A stretch of 64,000 nucleotides of DNA from the NCBI GenBank assembly GCA_019802505.1, contig JAFMOC010000159.1, positions 2,521,394 through 2,585,393 of the forward strand, read 5' to 3'. The DNA comes from Corydoras sp. C115 (taxonomy: Eukaryota; Chordata; Actinopteri; Siluriformes; Callichthyidae). The notes beneath the pieces were generated by a model. That model was not told the DNA's origin, did no database searches, and saw nothing but the letters and a program-made list of their open reading frames with translations. Position numbers and translations under genes: made by a program. This document shows, piece by piece, positions 19,414 to 29,064 of this stretch (its first letter is position 1; each line of letters begins with the position of its first letter).

Positions 19414-22398
19414 ATGTCGGTGTGTGAAGGGTCCCCCTGTGGAACTGTAATGTGTGAGAAAGGTCCCCCTGAAAGTGTTATTATTCAAGAGGTGAGAACA
19501 CAGTTTTTCTGAGCAGGATGAAATCTTTCATTATTCTTAAAATACTATTTTCATGGATTAAACTATGATGTAAATTGTTATATTTCTTTATTTACAGTTT
19601 GTGACAGAGTTTCAAGAGGAATTAGACATTTCTGTACCAAGACTGAGGAGGACTAAAAGTATCATAGTAAGTACTTAATTAAGCATCAGAGAGTGCAGAT
19701 GATCACATTCCAGATACCTCCAGTGATGGCGAAGGTGATGCTAGCCTTGAACTAAACCTGTCAGCAAAACGTAAGCAAAATGTGGATGTCTCTGGCTTAG
19801 GGAATTCCCCGGTTTTTAATACTACATCAGACAGAATCACCATTGACCAGCACAGCTGTACATCTGAAGCAGAAGAGCCCAGTTCAAGTCAGAACATAAC
19901 TGACAGCATAGTTGTTAGTGCAAGCAAAACAATAGGTGGACAAAGAGTGTATGACAAGAAACATTATTATTGCTCTAAACCTTATTCTAAGATGGCAAGA
20001 CATCTTCAACATGTACTTGAGAATGAATCTGATGTGGCCAAAGCTCTAAGCTTTCCGAAGGCTTCCAAGGAAAGAAAGAACCTGCTAGATTATATTCGCA
20101 ACAGAGGAAACTATGCTCACAATGCTGCTGTTATGGAGTCTGGAAAGGGGACACTTGTTCCATTTAAACGTCCACGTGAAGAAGTACAGGGAAATGATTT
20201 CATGCACTGTGCATATTGTCAAGCACTATTTAGAAGAAAGGTCCTGTGGCGACACGTGCGTAACTGTCAACTTAGGCCTGGATCGGTTGGCCCCAAACCT
20301 GGAAAAAACCGTGTTCAGTCTTTGTGTACGTACACTGGGCCTTTGCCTTCACATGTGAGTAAAGAACTATGGGGAGTAATCAGTGCAATGAATCCTGACC
20401 CAGTCACAGATTTAATAAAAAATTACCAAGTCATTATTAATGTTGGGCAACACATGCTGAACAAAGAGAGAGATATGAACAAATGGGAGATCAGCTAAGA
20501 ATCAACAGCATGTGCGAGGGAAGATGCGAGAAATGGGAAGGCTTATTCACAATGCCAGAAAAGCTACCAGCTTGAAAAAAATGGAAGATCTCATTAATCC
20601 TAACAAGTACATAGAGGTGATCCAAGCTGTTAAGATTACATGTGGGTATGACTATCAAACCAACACGTTTTTGACCCCATCATTAGCAACCAAACTTGGG
20701 AATACTCTGGTTAAAGTAAGCAAACTCTTAAAAGCTCAGGGTTTAATCTCAAACAACACAGAACTTGTGAAGAATGCAAATGAGTTTCAAGAGATCCATC
20801 AGGAAAAGTGGAATGAGCTGATCTCTGCTACAGCATTGAGGAACATTAGGGAAGCAAAGTGGAATGTACCTACTCTCATGCCTTTTACCGAAGATGTCCA
20901 AAAAATGAATGCATATCTTAGTCAAGTGCAAGATGAGTTTTTCAATTTACTTACTGAAAATCCCTCTGCCAAAGCCTGGACAGATCTGGCGAAGGTGTGC
21001 CTGGCACAGATCATTCTATTTAATCGACGCAGGGAAGGAGAGGTTTCTAGCATGCCTTTATCTGCATTTTTATCAAGAGACACTTCTGATCACCATGAGG
21101 ATGTGGACTGGGCACTCTCTGAAGTGGAAAAAAAACTCTGTAGACACTTCTCAAGGGTTGTCATCAGGGGAAAGCATGGTCGCCCGGTTCCAATTCTGCT
21201 GACTTCAAAAATGCAGCATGCATTGGAACTGCTTGTTAAGCAGCGAGAAACTTGTGGGGTTCAAAATGACAACAGCTATATGTTTGCAAGACCAGATGCC
21301 ATGACACATTTCCGAGGATCAGACTGCCTTCGCAACTTTGCAAAGATGTGTGGTGCAAAATGTCCTGAGTCTCTGACATCTACCAGATTAAGAAAGCATG
21401 CTGCTACTCTTTCAACTGTGCTAAATATGACAGACACAGAGATGGACCAGCTGGCTAATTTTCTTGGACATGATATAAGGATCCATCGAGAGTTCTATCG
21501 ACTGCCTGAGCAGACCCTACAACTCGCCAAGATTAGCAAAGTTCTAATGGCGCTTGAGCAAGGAAGATTAGCTGAGTTTCATGGCAAGAACTTGGATGAA
21601 ATTGGGCTAGATCCTGATGGTATGACATTTTATTTTTACTTTTTTTTTTACTATATATTTCTTTTTGTTTGATCTCATGGTTAAGCTGTAATTTGTATGA
21701 CTTCCATAGAAAGAGCTGTGGACAGTGATGAAGAGCACAGGAGCATACAGGAGTGAAGATGTTCATCTGCAGTTAGTGGTATGTCAGTAAATTGCTGTTA
21801 AAAGACTATAGTTTTCCCTTATTGTAATAAATTTACTTTCATGTATTTGTTGAGGTCCTAATGTACAATAAGAACTTTATTGATCTCTATTTTTTAATAA
21901 TTTTCCACAGAGCAATCAGCAGAAATGACACTTTCTTCTAGCTTGAGCAATGAAATGCTGTCACCACAGCCCAAACAACGCAGTCATCAGACAATGAGAT
22001 GTCATCAGAAGTTAGTGCTATAAGGCCTTCCTTCAAAGGTGATCTTATTTTTCATTTCTGCTTCCTATGTCAGTGATGATTGTCTTTTATTTCTTAAGAA
22101 ATGTTCAGACAATGTAATACTTCAGCTTATACACATTTTAATTTCAAATGTATTTTTCTGACCACTTTAAGGTAATGCTACCAAGAAGAAGAAAACACCC
22201 TGGAAGCAGACAGAGGTGCAAGCTGTGGAAAGGCACATGAGTAGATTTATCACCTCATGTATTGTACCAGCAAAGCACGACTGTGAGAGGTGTTTAAGAG
22301 CTGAACCAGAAGTTCTTAAGAACCGGGACTGGAAGAATTTAAAATATTATGTTTATAATAGAATAACAGCTTATAAAAGAAAATTGCAACATAAATAA
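19414..22398 (+). pseudogene. Tyrosine recombinase (phage-integrase-like) gene with zinc-finger N-terminus
   Basis: Exon 1 is 19414-19491 (MSVCEGSP..., donor GTGAGA) and exon 2 is 19598-19666 (donor GTAAGT). The large coding block runs 19686-21619 (donor GTATGA), with small exons near 21709-21780 and 21911-22039 and a last exon about 22172-22398 ending in TAA, followed by GAAATAAAA. The N-terminal part has a C2H2-like finger (HCAYCQALFRRKVLWRHVRN). The C-terminal part shows tyrosine-recombinase landmarks: RRREGEV (first Arg), RGKHGR (Lys), LRKHAAT (second Arg, with the usual preceding His replaced by Thr) and LGHDIRIHREFY (His and the nucleophile Tyr nine residues later). Frameshifts near 20485 and 21755 break this copy, and the exon 2/3 junction is unresolved. 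The family is abundant in fish (recall). Catalysis is inferred only. Confidence 0.7.
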
Positions 22399-22732
22399 CA
22401 TGTGAAATAAAAAAAATCCATTGTTATACTAAGTGAACAAGTGTTCAATTTTTTTGTTGTTGTTGTTGTGTTGTTGAACTGAGTTGAGTTTTATCCTATT
22501 ACCTGCTGTGGTATGCATTCCCCATTAGCGATGTTTATTAGATTTTTCACAAGTCCCCATATATGACGATCAAGACATTACTTCGTCTTTTGGGATGTTT
22601 AAAGGCGTGTATAAGCTAACGGAACATTGGTTATTGTGCCTGATTTTTTTTTAACCTCTAAAACCTTTAGAAAGGGTGGTCCCCACAGTTGATGATCAGA
22701 ATGTTGGTCCCCGATAAACATGAAAACCAGTA

Positions 22733-22750
22733 TGTGTGTGTGTGTGTGTG
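22733..22750. repeat. (TG)n microsatellite, right flank of recombinase segment
   Basis: TG units continue the tract interrupted at 18657. The solo LTR begins immediately after. Confidence 0.9.
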
Positions 22751-23228
22751 TCATGAATGTCCGTTCTTCCCCGGGAGGAGGGCGGCTAACGCGGAGATAT
22801 GGCTGCGTTCAGCCGCTTGCGCCTAGTGAGCGCTCCCGGGTACCGACCACGCGGGGAAAATTACGTGCGGCGGTCCACGGCGAACGCTCCCACGGTACAC
22901 GACCCACGCGGAGAAGGTGCGCAGCGCCGTACCGTGGTTTTACGCGGAAGGAGAGTCCAAGACACCGGGATAAAAACCAAAAGGTATAATTTAATAAAAA
23001 TTGGTGTAGGGACACCAACAAAAATGGGGAACAAACGAACAACATAACACTGGGTATGAAAACCACAAAACAAAGACGTGCTCCGTATGGAGGGGTAAAA
23101 CAGATTAAATAGAAAATCAACTAAACATGTGACAAACCCAACCAATCACCCAAGTGAGATAATGAGGACCGACAACGAGGGACAGGTGCAGCAGGTGCTC
23201 ATGACACACAGAGCAGGTGCTCGTGACA
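22749..23228. mobile_element. Solo LTR inserted in the (TG)n tract
   Basis: 480 bp bounded by TGTCATGA and TCGTGACA, flanked by GTGTG on both sides (22744-22748 and 23229-23233). The 5-bp TSD is weak evidence inside a TG repeat. GC-rich sequence at one end and the boundary palindrome fit an LTR. No second LTR or internal region is seen. Orientation is uncertain. Confidence 0.65.
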
Positions 23229-23689
23229 GTGTGTGTATGTGTGATTATTTTTATTTATTAATTTACCCACCTCCACTCTCCCTCTTCCATTACTGAAGGC
23301 GTTTTAATATTAATTCCATTGTTTTTCTTCTATATCAAAAGGTGTTTTTTCTCCATCCACTAAAGTGGAGAAGACGAATACATCTCGTCTTCATGTGAAC
23401 CTTACCTTGATCCAGGAGCTTTCAGATCACGAGTGGCTTGATGTCTGATTATGGACTAATCTCTGTAAGGTTTATGGCAAGTGATTTGCTCTATTCACAG
23501 TTTCTGTTGATTATCTGCCAGTTTCTGTATGATGTCCTGCCAGCATGCGTGTCCGCCAAGGTCCTGCCAACATGCGTGTCCGCCAAGGTCCGGCCAGCGT
23601 GCGTGCCTGTCAAGGTCCGGCCAGCGTGCGAACCCGCTGAGGTCCAGCAAGCATGCGTGCCCGTTGAGGTCCTGCCAGCGTGCGAACCC

Positions 23690-24170
23690 ATCCCGAAGCC
23701 CAGGGGCGTCACGCCGCACATCCCGAAGCCCAGGGGCGTCGCGCCGCCCATCCCGAAGCCCAGGGGCGTCGCGCCGCCCAGCCCGAAGCCCAGGGGCGTC
23801 GCGCCGCCCAGCCCGAAGCCCAGGGGCGTCGCGCCGCCCAGCCCAAGGTCCAGGGGCCGCACGCCGCCCAGCCCGAGGTCCAGGGGCCGCACGCCGCCCA
23901 GCCCGAGGTCCAGGAGCCGCACGCCGCCCAGCCCGAGGTCCAGGGGCCGCACGTCGCCCAGCCCGAGCATCAGGGGCCGCACGCCGCCCAGCCCGAGGAG
24001 CAGGGGCCGCACGCCGCCCAGCCCGAGGTCCAGGGGCCGCACGCCGCCCAGCCCGAGCAGCAGGGGCCGCACGCCGCCCAGCCCGAGGTCCAGGGGCCGC
24101 ACGCCGCCCAGCCCGAGCAACAGGGGCCGCACGCCGCCCAGCCCGAGCAGCAGGGGCCGCACGCCCCGCA
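23690..24170. repeat. 30-bp tandem array (about 16 units)
   Basis: The unit core cccaggggcgtcgcgccgcc changes gradually to ccaggggccgcacgccgcc along the array. This gives PKPRGVAPPS then PRSRGRTPPS. Confidence 0.9.
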
Positions 24171-24385
24171 GCCAGGGGGCGCCCGCCTCGCCACGCCGCC
24201 AGGGGGCGCCCGCCTCGCCACGCCGCCAGGGGGCGCCCGCCTCGCCACGCCGCCAGGGGGCGCCCGCCTCGCCACGCCGCCAGGAGGCGCCCGCCTCGCC
24301 ACGCCGCCAGGGGGCGCTCGCCTCGCCACGCCACCAGGGGGCGTCCTCCGGACCACGCCACCAGGGGGCGTCCTCTGGACCACGC
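24170..24385. repeat. 27-bp tandem array (about 8 units)
   Basis: Units around ccagggggcgcccgcctcg are nearly identical over the first six repeats, with divergence at the right end. Confidence 0.9.
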
Positions 24386-24545
24386 CGCCCGTGGGCGTCT
24401 ACCTGACCATGAAGCAAGAGGTCGTGGCCCACTCCTCGTCCGACGTGAAGAGAGAGAAAGGAAAGAAAAAGAGAGAAAGGAAAGGAACACAGTATGATCT
24501 CTTCATTTATGTTTTCTTGTATTGGGTTTTTGTCTCGGAGTCTCT

Positions 24546-25230
24546 TTAAGTGTTTTTTTTAACCTGTATCTCCTTTTTTTGGTCCAGTTCTGTATGGTTT
24601 GCAGTGCGTTGTATTTTTGCAACAGATGTCATGAATTTTTCGGTCTTGTCTGAGGTTCTGCCGCCCTCTTCAGCGTGTTTTTTTTTTTCATTAACCTGCA
24701 CATTTAATTTTCGGTTTGTTCCTTCGGTTTCGTTTTTTCTCCTGTTCTTTTCCTGTCTGTTATCCGTGTTCCACATTCTTTTCCTGTTTTTTAAGTAAAG
24801 CTCACCGCTTACCTCGATGTTCGATCAGCTGGTGAACCATCTCCCTTTCTTTAACAAGGATCACCATTGACTTGTTCATCCGTGAGGCTGACATGATGTT
24901 TTCACACCTGACTCTTTTCCCTACGGCTAGCAGCACCTGTGCTACCGAGGCCTCAGGACTCACCTCACCACGTGGCGGAGTGAGAGGGGACGGGTTCCCT
25001 GCAGTCATTCAGCAGTTCTTTATACTATGTGAAATAGTAAATGTAATTACAAAAATAAAGAGCATTATGAAGTATACCTTACAAATAATGCAATTCATGT
25101 CTTTTTATGTTTAATAAATTCCAACACGAGAGACACCCGAAGCGACTTCTTAATGCAAGCGGACACTCTCGTTGAAAAACGGTTTGTGACTTGGCGGTTC
25201 TGATTGAACTCATTAGCAACCAAATTCAAT
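24546..25230. other. No gene recognised
   Basis: AT-rich sequence with pyrimidine-rich stretches. A GC-rich patch at about 24930-25010 (gctagcagcacctgtgct, caccacgtggcggagtg) could be another decayed repeat. No convincing coding or RNA feature is seen. Confidence 0.5.
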
Positions 25231-25238
25231 TTGCGAGA

Positions 25239-25797
25239 TCTGCCCCTCCCGCGGTGAAGAGACAGCCGATGGAGCAGGCATCTGGACCCGGGGCGAAACT
25301 GGCCAGGTATGCCGTCTCGAACCGGCTGGCCGAGGTGAGACAGTCATCCCCGGTGGCCACTAGGCCCTCGGCCCACCTCAGGACAGGACCCAGGATTCGG
25401 GAGAGGTAGAACTGCACCCTCTCTCAGCTCTGACAGCTCCCAACTGGGGCTAACGCCGAGTTAATGCAGCCGAAGCTGCAGCCGAACAACGCGGTTAATG
25501 GCGGCCGAAGAAGTGGCGATCAACCACCGACTGCCGAGGCAGACCAATAACACGGGATATGTGGCATAGGGGAAATACGCTGGACACCTCGCCTTGTCTG
25601 CCAGCCTCCCTCCTCTCCGCCTCCTGGACGCAAAGACGGAGGACCAGTACCACAGCAACACCGCACAGTATTAAGTCCTGGTCTAACGAGGCGGATGCCG
25701 AGCACCTCATACGCTGGCCCAACCTACGGGAACCCTGAACGGCAAAAAAACGAATCTAAGAAAACAGGGGGGAGTGGCCTAGCACTCCCAACCTGAC
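25239..25797. mobile_element. Remnant related to the 9.3-14.0 kb LTR element
   Basis: GC-rich sequence ending cactcccaacctgaca, like the LTR end at 9790-9806. It contains ggctaacgccg...ttaatgcagccg, resembling the leader near 13130-13220. Both sides carry ttgcgagatct (about 25230-25240 and 25801-25811). That is longer than a normal LTR-element TSD, so the insertion mechanism is unclear. Confidence 0.4.
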
Positions 25798-26242
25798 ATA
25801 TTGCGAGATCTTGCAAAGTTAAAAACCACTAATCAGTAGTGAAAAATAAAGTTCATAAGATTTAAAAGCAACGTTCGCGCTCACACACACTCTCCACTCG
25901 CACTCTCACCACACACACACCACAGCATGCAACAGAGAGAGAGAGACAAGGTTTCAGTTTTCCAGGCTGTGTTTTTGATGAGGGGCCAGGTTAAAGAATT
26001 GCAACAAAAAGACCGATGCCCAATGCAGCTTAAGCACAAAAATAAAGAAAACACACAAACACCACATTACAAATTAAGATAAACTATAAAAATTATCATA
26101 ATAATGTATAAATAATTAAACCAAATTGCAGGTCAGATTATTATTATTAATTTAAAAAAAAAAAATTAAATGCTTAATTTATTAACCCGTGAGGGGCTGT
26201 ATAAGACTGCATCCGGCCCGCGGGCCGGAACTTTGAGACCCC
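25798..26242. mobile_element. hAT-like fragment with one recognisable end
   Basis: The right end ggcccgcgggccggaactttgagacccctg has the form of a hAT terminus (CAGGGGTCTCAAA when reversed) at about 26213-26242. The opposite terminus is not found, so the copy is truncated or rearranged. Upstream it is AT-rich with AATAAA-like strings. Confidence 0.4.
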
Positions 26243-26289
26243 TGCCTTAGAGTCTCTTGCCTCTCAGTTCGGGTAGTAGGTGCAGTTTT

Positions 26290-26366
26290 CTCTGCGAGCC
26301 GATCGGCTCAGCGCGACTGCTTACGTGCTTGACTTCCAGACGTAATGGGTTCGTACCCTGCTCGGC
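26290..26366 (+). other. tRNA-like pseudogene or SINE head
   Basis: GAGCCGA near the start can pair with TCGGCTG at the end at six of seven positions. Between them are GGCTCAGCGCG (A-box-like), a loop containing TTCC and GGGTTCGTACCC (B-box-like). The D and T stems are imperfect, so a functional tRNA is unlikely. Confidence 0.3.
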
Positions 26367-26476
26367 TGTGTCACACAAACAGATACACGTGCAAATCTTT
26401 TATGAAAAAAATAAAAATAAAAATATATATATTATATATATTATATAGTATAGTGCCAACCTACCTACCATCGTAA

Positions 26477-26816
26477 TGTCAGGATCCTCGGACTTGATCA
26501 TCTGAACTATGTTTGGTTTTGTGTTTGATTTGAGTTTCACCTTAGCTCTTTCTTTTTATTGTTTCAGTTGTTTTCATTTATTTCATGGCTGTGCCTGATT
26601 TTAGTTAATTACATCGTTAGTCATGTGACCGGATCATTTGGTTATTTAAGCCACCCCCAGACTCTCTTCCGCAAGAGAGCTTCAACAATGTTATGGTTCG
26701 TTGGCGCTGTAGGCTTTGTTTGGTTGTGTTTATATTAAATCGCTTGTACTGGAACCTGCTGCCTGTTGGGTGTGTTGATTTCTATTTCTTACCCGGACTT
26801 CGGACCAAACGTGACA
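26477..26816 (+). repeat. 5' LTR of a non-autonomous element (element C)
   Basis: 340 bp running TGTCAGGATCC...AAACGTGACA, with a TATA-like ggttatttaagcc near 26638. It is followed by gtaagctctcttc, at the primer-binding position, and a leader into the ORF at 27234. No matching 3' LTR is found before the SINE at 28713, so the element is 3'-truncated. Confidence 0.72.
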
Positions 26817-27233
26817 GTAAGCTCTCTTCAAATGTATCTACCACCAGTTACAGGTAGCGAGTTTCTGGTGTAGCTTTATTTACCACTTCAGTTTTTTGGT
26901 ATTTGCCGGCGTTGCTATTAGTTTATCTTTGCGGTGTTTGCTCTGGCTTCTGGGGGTTAGCATTAGCGGCTACCCGTTTTTTCTTTTCGCATTCGTAGCT
27001 CTCGTGTGCTATTGTGGAGTGAGTGCTTCATGTGCATCACCCCCGCGTTGGGCGGTTGTGGTGGGTTTGGTAGTTTTTCGGGTTTCGCGGCTCTTATAGC
27101 GCTTGGTTTAGCGCGATTGCCCGGATTTTGTTTCTGTGTGGCGATTAGCATTAGCATGTTTGTTGTTGGATTTAGCTCCTCCCCTCGTTGTTTGTCTATT
27201 GGTTAGAATTGGGTACTGGGTTTCATCCTTAGT

Positions 27234-28643
27234 ATGGCGGTTCGGAGGGTCCTATCTAGGGATGAGGACATCTTGTGGCGTTATGGCTATGAGTCACTAT
27301 GTGCTGAGGAGCATATTGATTGCCCCATAGACTCCGATGAGGATATGAGTGACTCGTCGTTCTCTGATCACATCCTCCCCGCTTTTACACTTAGGAACTC
27401 CCCTGCGCTTTGGTCAGATGAACATTTGGGTTCTGATAAGCCCCCAAGCACACCTAGGCGTAAGCGTCGTTCCAGGCATAAGAGTTTTGTCAAGGGTCAA
27501 CCCCTGCCTGCAATCATGGGAGAAGGGGTTGTACACGAAGAGATAGAGGGGGTACTGGTCTCTGAGAACTGTGAGGTGTCCTCAAATCCCATGGGGTCTA
27601 CGTTTTCGGACCTACCCAACCTTCCCTGTTTTTGTGGTCTTCCGCCGTGGCTTTGCCCACTCCATCACTGTTGTTTCCCTGATTTTCCAGTTGGCTTTCC
27701 AAGCTTACCCTGTGAGTCTGACGGCGTTTGCGGCGCCCCCTGTGAGTCTGACGGCGTTTGCGGCACCTCCTGTGAGTCTGACGGCGTTTGCGGTGCCCCC
27801 TGTGAGTCTGACGGCGTTTGCGGCGCCCCCTGTGAGTCAGACAGCGTTTGCGGCGCCCCCTGTGAGTCAGACGCCGTTTGCGGCGTCCCATGTGAGTCTG
27901 ACGGCGTTCATCGCGCCCCATGTGAGTCAGATGGTGTTCACGGCGTCCCCGGTGAGTCAGACGGGGTTTGTGGAGCCCTCTGTGAGTCTGACGGCGTTCG
28001 CGGCGCCCCCTGGGAGTCAGATGATGGTCGGAGCGCTCCCTGTAGGTTAGACGGTGTTCGCAGCGCTCCCTGTGTGTCATATTGCGTTCAGAACGTCACC
28101 AGTTATTGGGCTTGCTCTCAAGGTGAACCGGTCAGCGCACCCGGCAGTGCCTTCAGCGACCCGGTCAGCGCACCCGGCAGTGCCTTCAGCGACCCGTTCA
28201 GCACACGCGGCAGTGCCACCAGCGACCCGTTTACTGCACCCGGCAGTGCCGCCAGCGACACGTTTAGCGCACCCGGCAGTGCCGCCTGCGACCCCGTCAG
28301 CGCACCTAGCGGAGCGGTCAGCGTCCTGGCCTGTGCACCCAGTGGTGCCATCAGCACACTCACCTCAGCCTATGACCCAGCCAGCTTTTCGAATCTGGAT
28401 TGGGATTTCATTGTTGGAGCAGTGGTATTGTGTTCTATTACTATGTCTCTACCCTGTGTGCAGAATGCAGTGAAGGAGAACATTGAGATAGACCACGGTG
28501 ATAGCTTTGGAGTAAGAGTCGTGGGCGACACCAAAGAAGGCACCCACACCTACTTGTTGAAGGACCAGGCCTATCAACATCCGCGAAAAGCATTTAAAGG
28601 CCATCCTGACAAAACAACTGCACCAGTTCCTCATTATCAGTAG
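27234..28643 (+). CDS. LTR-element ORF with WRYGYE domain and tandem repeats
   Basis: A 469-codon intact frame. Residues 1-60 contain ILWRYGYESLCAEE, an acidic serine stretch and HILPAF. A basic segment (PRRKRRSRHK, about 75-85) could be a nuclear signal or RNA-binding patch. Then follow about 12 copies of a 10-residue PCESDGVCGA unit, an 11-residue SAPGSAFSDPV unit (about 6 copies), and a unique C-terminus (NLDWDFIVGAVVLCSI, possibly membrane-associated, then KENIEIDHGDSFGVRVVGDT). The first 60 residues match the first ORF of the LTR element at 51931. I know of no named family. As it lies downstream of an LTR and lacks pol motifs, I infer a gag-like or accessory protein of a non-autonomous retroelement. 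Start choice: this ATG keeps the conserved motif; the shared upstream LTR/leader supports it. Confidence 0.62.
   Translation: MAVRRVLSRDEDILWRYGYESLCAEEHIDCPIDSDEDMSDSSFSDHILPAFTLRNSPALWSDEHLGSDKPPSTPRRKRRSRHKSFVKGQPLPAIMGEGVVHEEIEGVLVSENCEVSSNPMGSTFSDLPNLPCFCGLPPWLCPLHHCCFPDFPVGFPSLPCESDGVCGAPCESDGVCGTSCESDGVCGAPCESDGVCGAPCESDSVCGAPCESDAVCGVPCESDGVHRAPCESDGVHGVPGESDGVCGALCESDGVRGAPWESDDGRSAPCRLDGVRSAPCVSYCVQNVTSYWACSQGEPVSAPGSAFSDPVSAPGSAFSDPFSTRGSATSDPFTAPGSAASDTFSAPGSAACDPVSAPSGAVSVLACAPSGAISTLTSAYDPASFSNLDWDFIVGAVVLCSITMSLPCVQNAVKENIEIDHGDSFGVRVVGDTKEGTHTYLLKDQAYQHPRKAFKGHPDKTTAPVPHYQ
27709..28080. repeat. 30-bp tandem array (about 12 units)
   Basis: The unit core is tgtgagtctgacggcgtttg, encoding PCESDGVCGA. 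Substitutions increase toward the right end. Confidence 0.92.
28120..28350. repeat. 33-bp tandem array (about 6 units)
   Basis: Units around gcacccggcagtgccttcag encode an 11-residue SAPGSAFSDPV repeat. Confidence 0.88.
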
Positions 28644-28649
28644 TCCCGT

Positions 28650-28712
28650 GCTCGTTCGGTTCCTCTCGCCCGTGCTCGTTCGGTTCCTCTCTCCCGTGCT
28701 CGTTCGGTTCCG
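28650..28712. repeat. Short tandem triplication
   Basis: Three copies of about 23-27 bp with core gtgctcgttcggttcctctc lie immediately after the ORF stop and before the SINE tail. Confidence 0.85.
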
Positions 28713-29064
28713 CTCGCACATCCATCCATCCATCCATCCACAATTTTCCGCTTACTAGGGTCGCTGTAGGGTTCCCCATGCTCATCCAGGGGAGAACATT
28801 TCGGACGCTGGGTAGATACACCCAGGACAGGGCGCCAATCTATCGCTGGCACACTCACTCACTCACTCACTCAAACACACTCTTTATTGGGTAATTTGGA
28901 GAATTCATTTGACCTTGATCCATGTTTTTGGACTGTGGGAGGAACCCGGAGGAAACCCACGCAGACACGGGGAGAACATGGAAACTCCACCCAGATGGGG
29001 ATTCGAAATGGGAATCCCTAGTGCTGAGAGGCGAACGTGCTAACCACTAAACCACCGTGCCGCC
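28713..29064 (-). mobile_element. SINE-like repeat, copy b
   Basis: Minus orientation: a (CATC)n tail at the left and the complement of the tRNA-like head (...accaccgtgccgcc) at the right. Same family as 15058-15426. A TSD is not clear. Confidence 0.75.

Larger units (their letters stand above)
18658..22732 (+). mobile_element. Crypton-like tyrosine-recombinase element nested in (TG)n
   Basis: A 4.1-kb segment interrupts a (TG)n tract: TG repeats end at 18657 and resume at 22733. Its ends carry short inverted CTGGT ... ACCAG motifs. The first 180 bp (gttgcggggacattt, gaggacctcttgcggtg) and the last 60 bp (ggtggtccccac, ttggtccccgat) are rich in GGGGAC/GTCCCC. These resemble, from memory, a widespread fish repeat also flanked by TG runs. 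Inside is a spliced-looking tyrosine-recombinase gene (19414-22398). Tyrosine-recombinase transposons (Cryptons) lack long inverted repeats, as here. The element boundaries are inferred, because TSDs cannot be read in a microsatellite. Confidence 0.55.
16669..23448 (+). pseudogene. Multi-exon SAM-like (SAMD3-like) repetitive fish gene, decayed
   Basis: Four exon-like blocks are visible. (1) 16669-16870, encoding LPDFPEVTKDILEETLQSLG and VQARKVVAAWK, with donor GTATGG; an in-frame TAG lies at 16711. (2) 16993-18054, encoding WVDTFMIPWEKFP, YPNSLQDIIEGDVIGSGY, IQDTYGCINWDLKFLPLGET and KGKRLLNYM-like segments, with donor GTAAGT at 18055. (3) About 18350-18489, encoding MMFGSYYCFNIHYPSDLAST. (4) 23342-23448, encoding LIQELSDHEWLDV stop. 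The order matches fish proteins often labelled SAMD3-like (family recall). Several frameshifts exist, for example near 17700 and 23365. The last intron (18490-23341) contains the recombinase element and a solo LTR. Confidence 0.65.
23449..24545 (+). pseudogene. Internal fragment of an LTR-element tandem-repeat ORF (relative of 51.5-53.8 kb)
   Basis: The open frame 23438-24406 consists of 9-residue PACVPAEVL-like units (27 bp, about 23530-23690), 10-residue PKPRGVAPPS / PRSRGRTPPS units (30 bp, about 23690-24170) and 9-residue PPGGARLAT units (27 bp, about 24170-24380). It then passes into YLTMKQE and HSSSDV. The same three unit types occur in the same order at 52440-53300, so this is an internal piece of that element family without LTRs here. 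It lies immediately after the last SAM-like exon. Several frames on both strands are open because of composition. No known domain is seen. Confidence 0.6.

Noticed and set aside
23491..24490. Minus-strand open frames of over 300 codons across the 23.5-24.5 kb arrays
   Set aside because: Same repeat composition effect; the plus-strand reading is the one conserved with element B.
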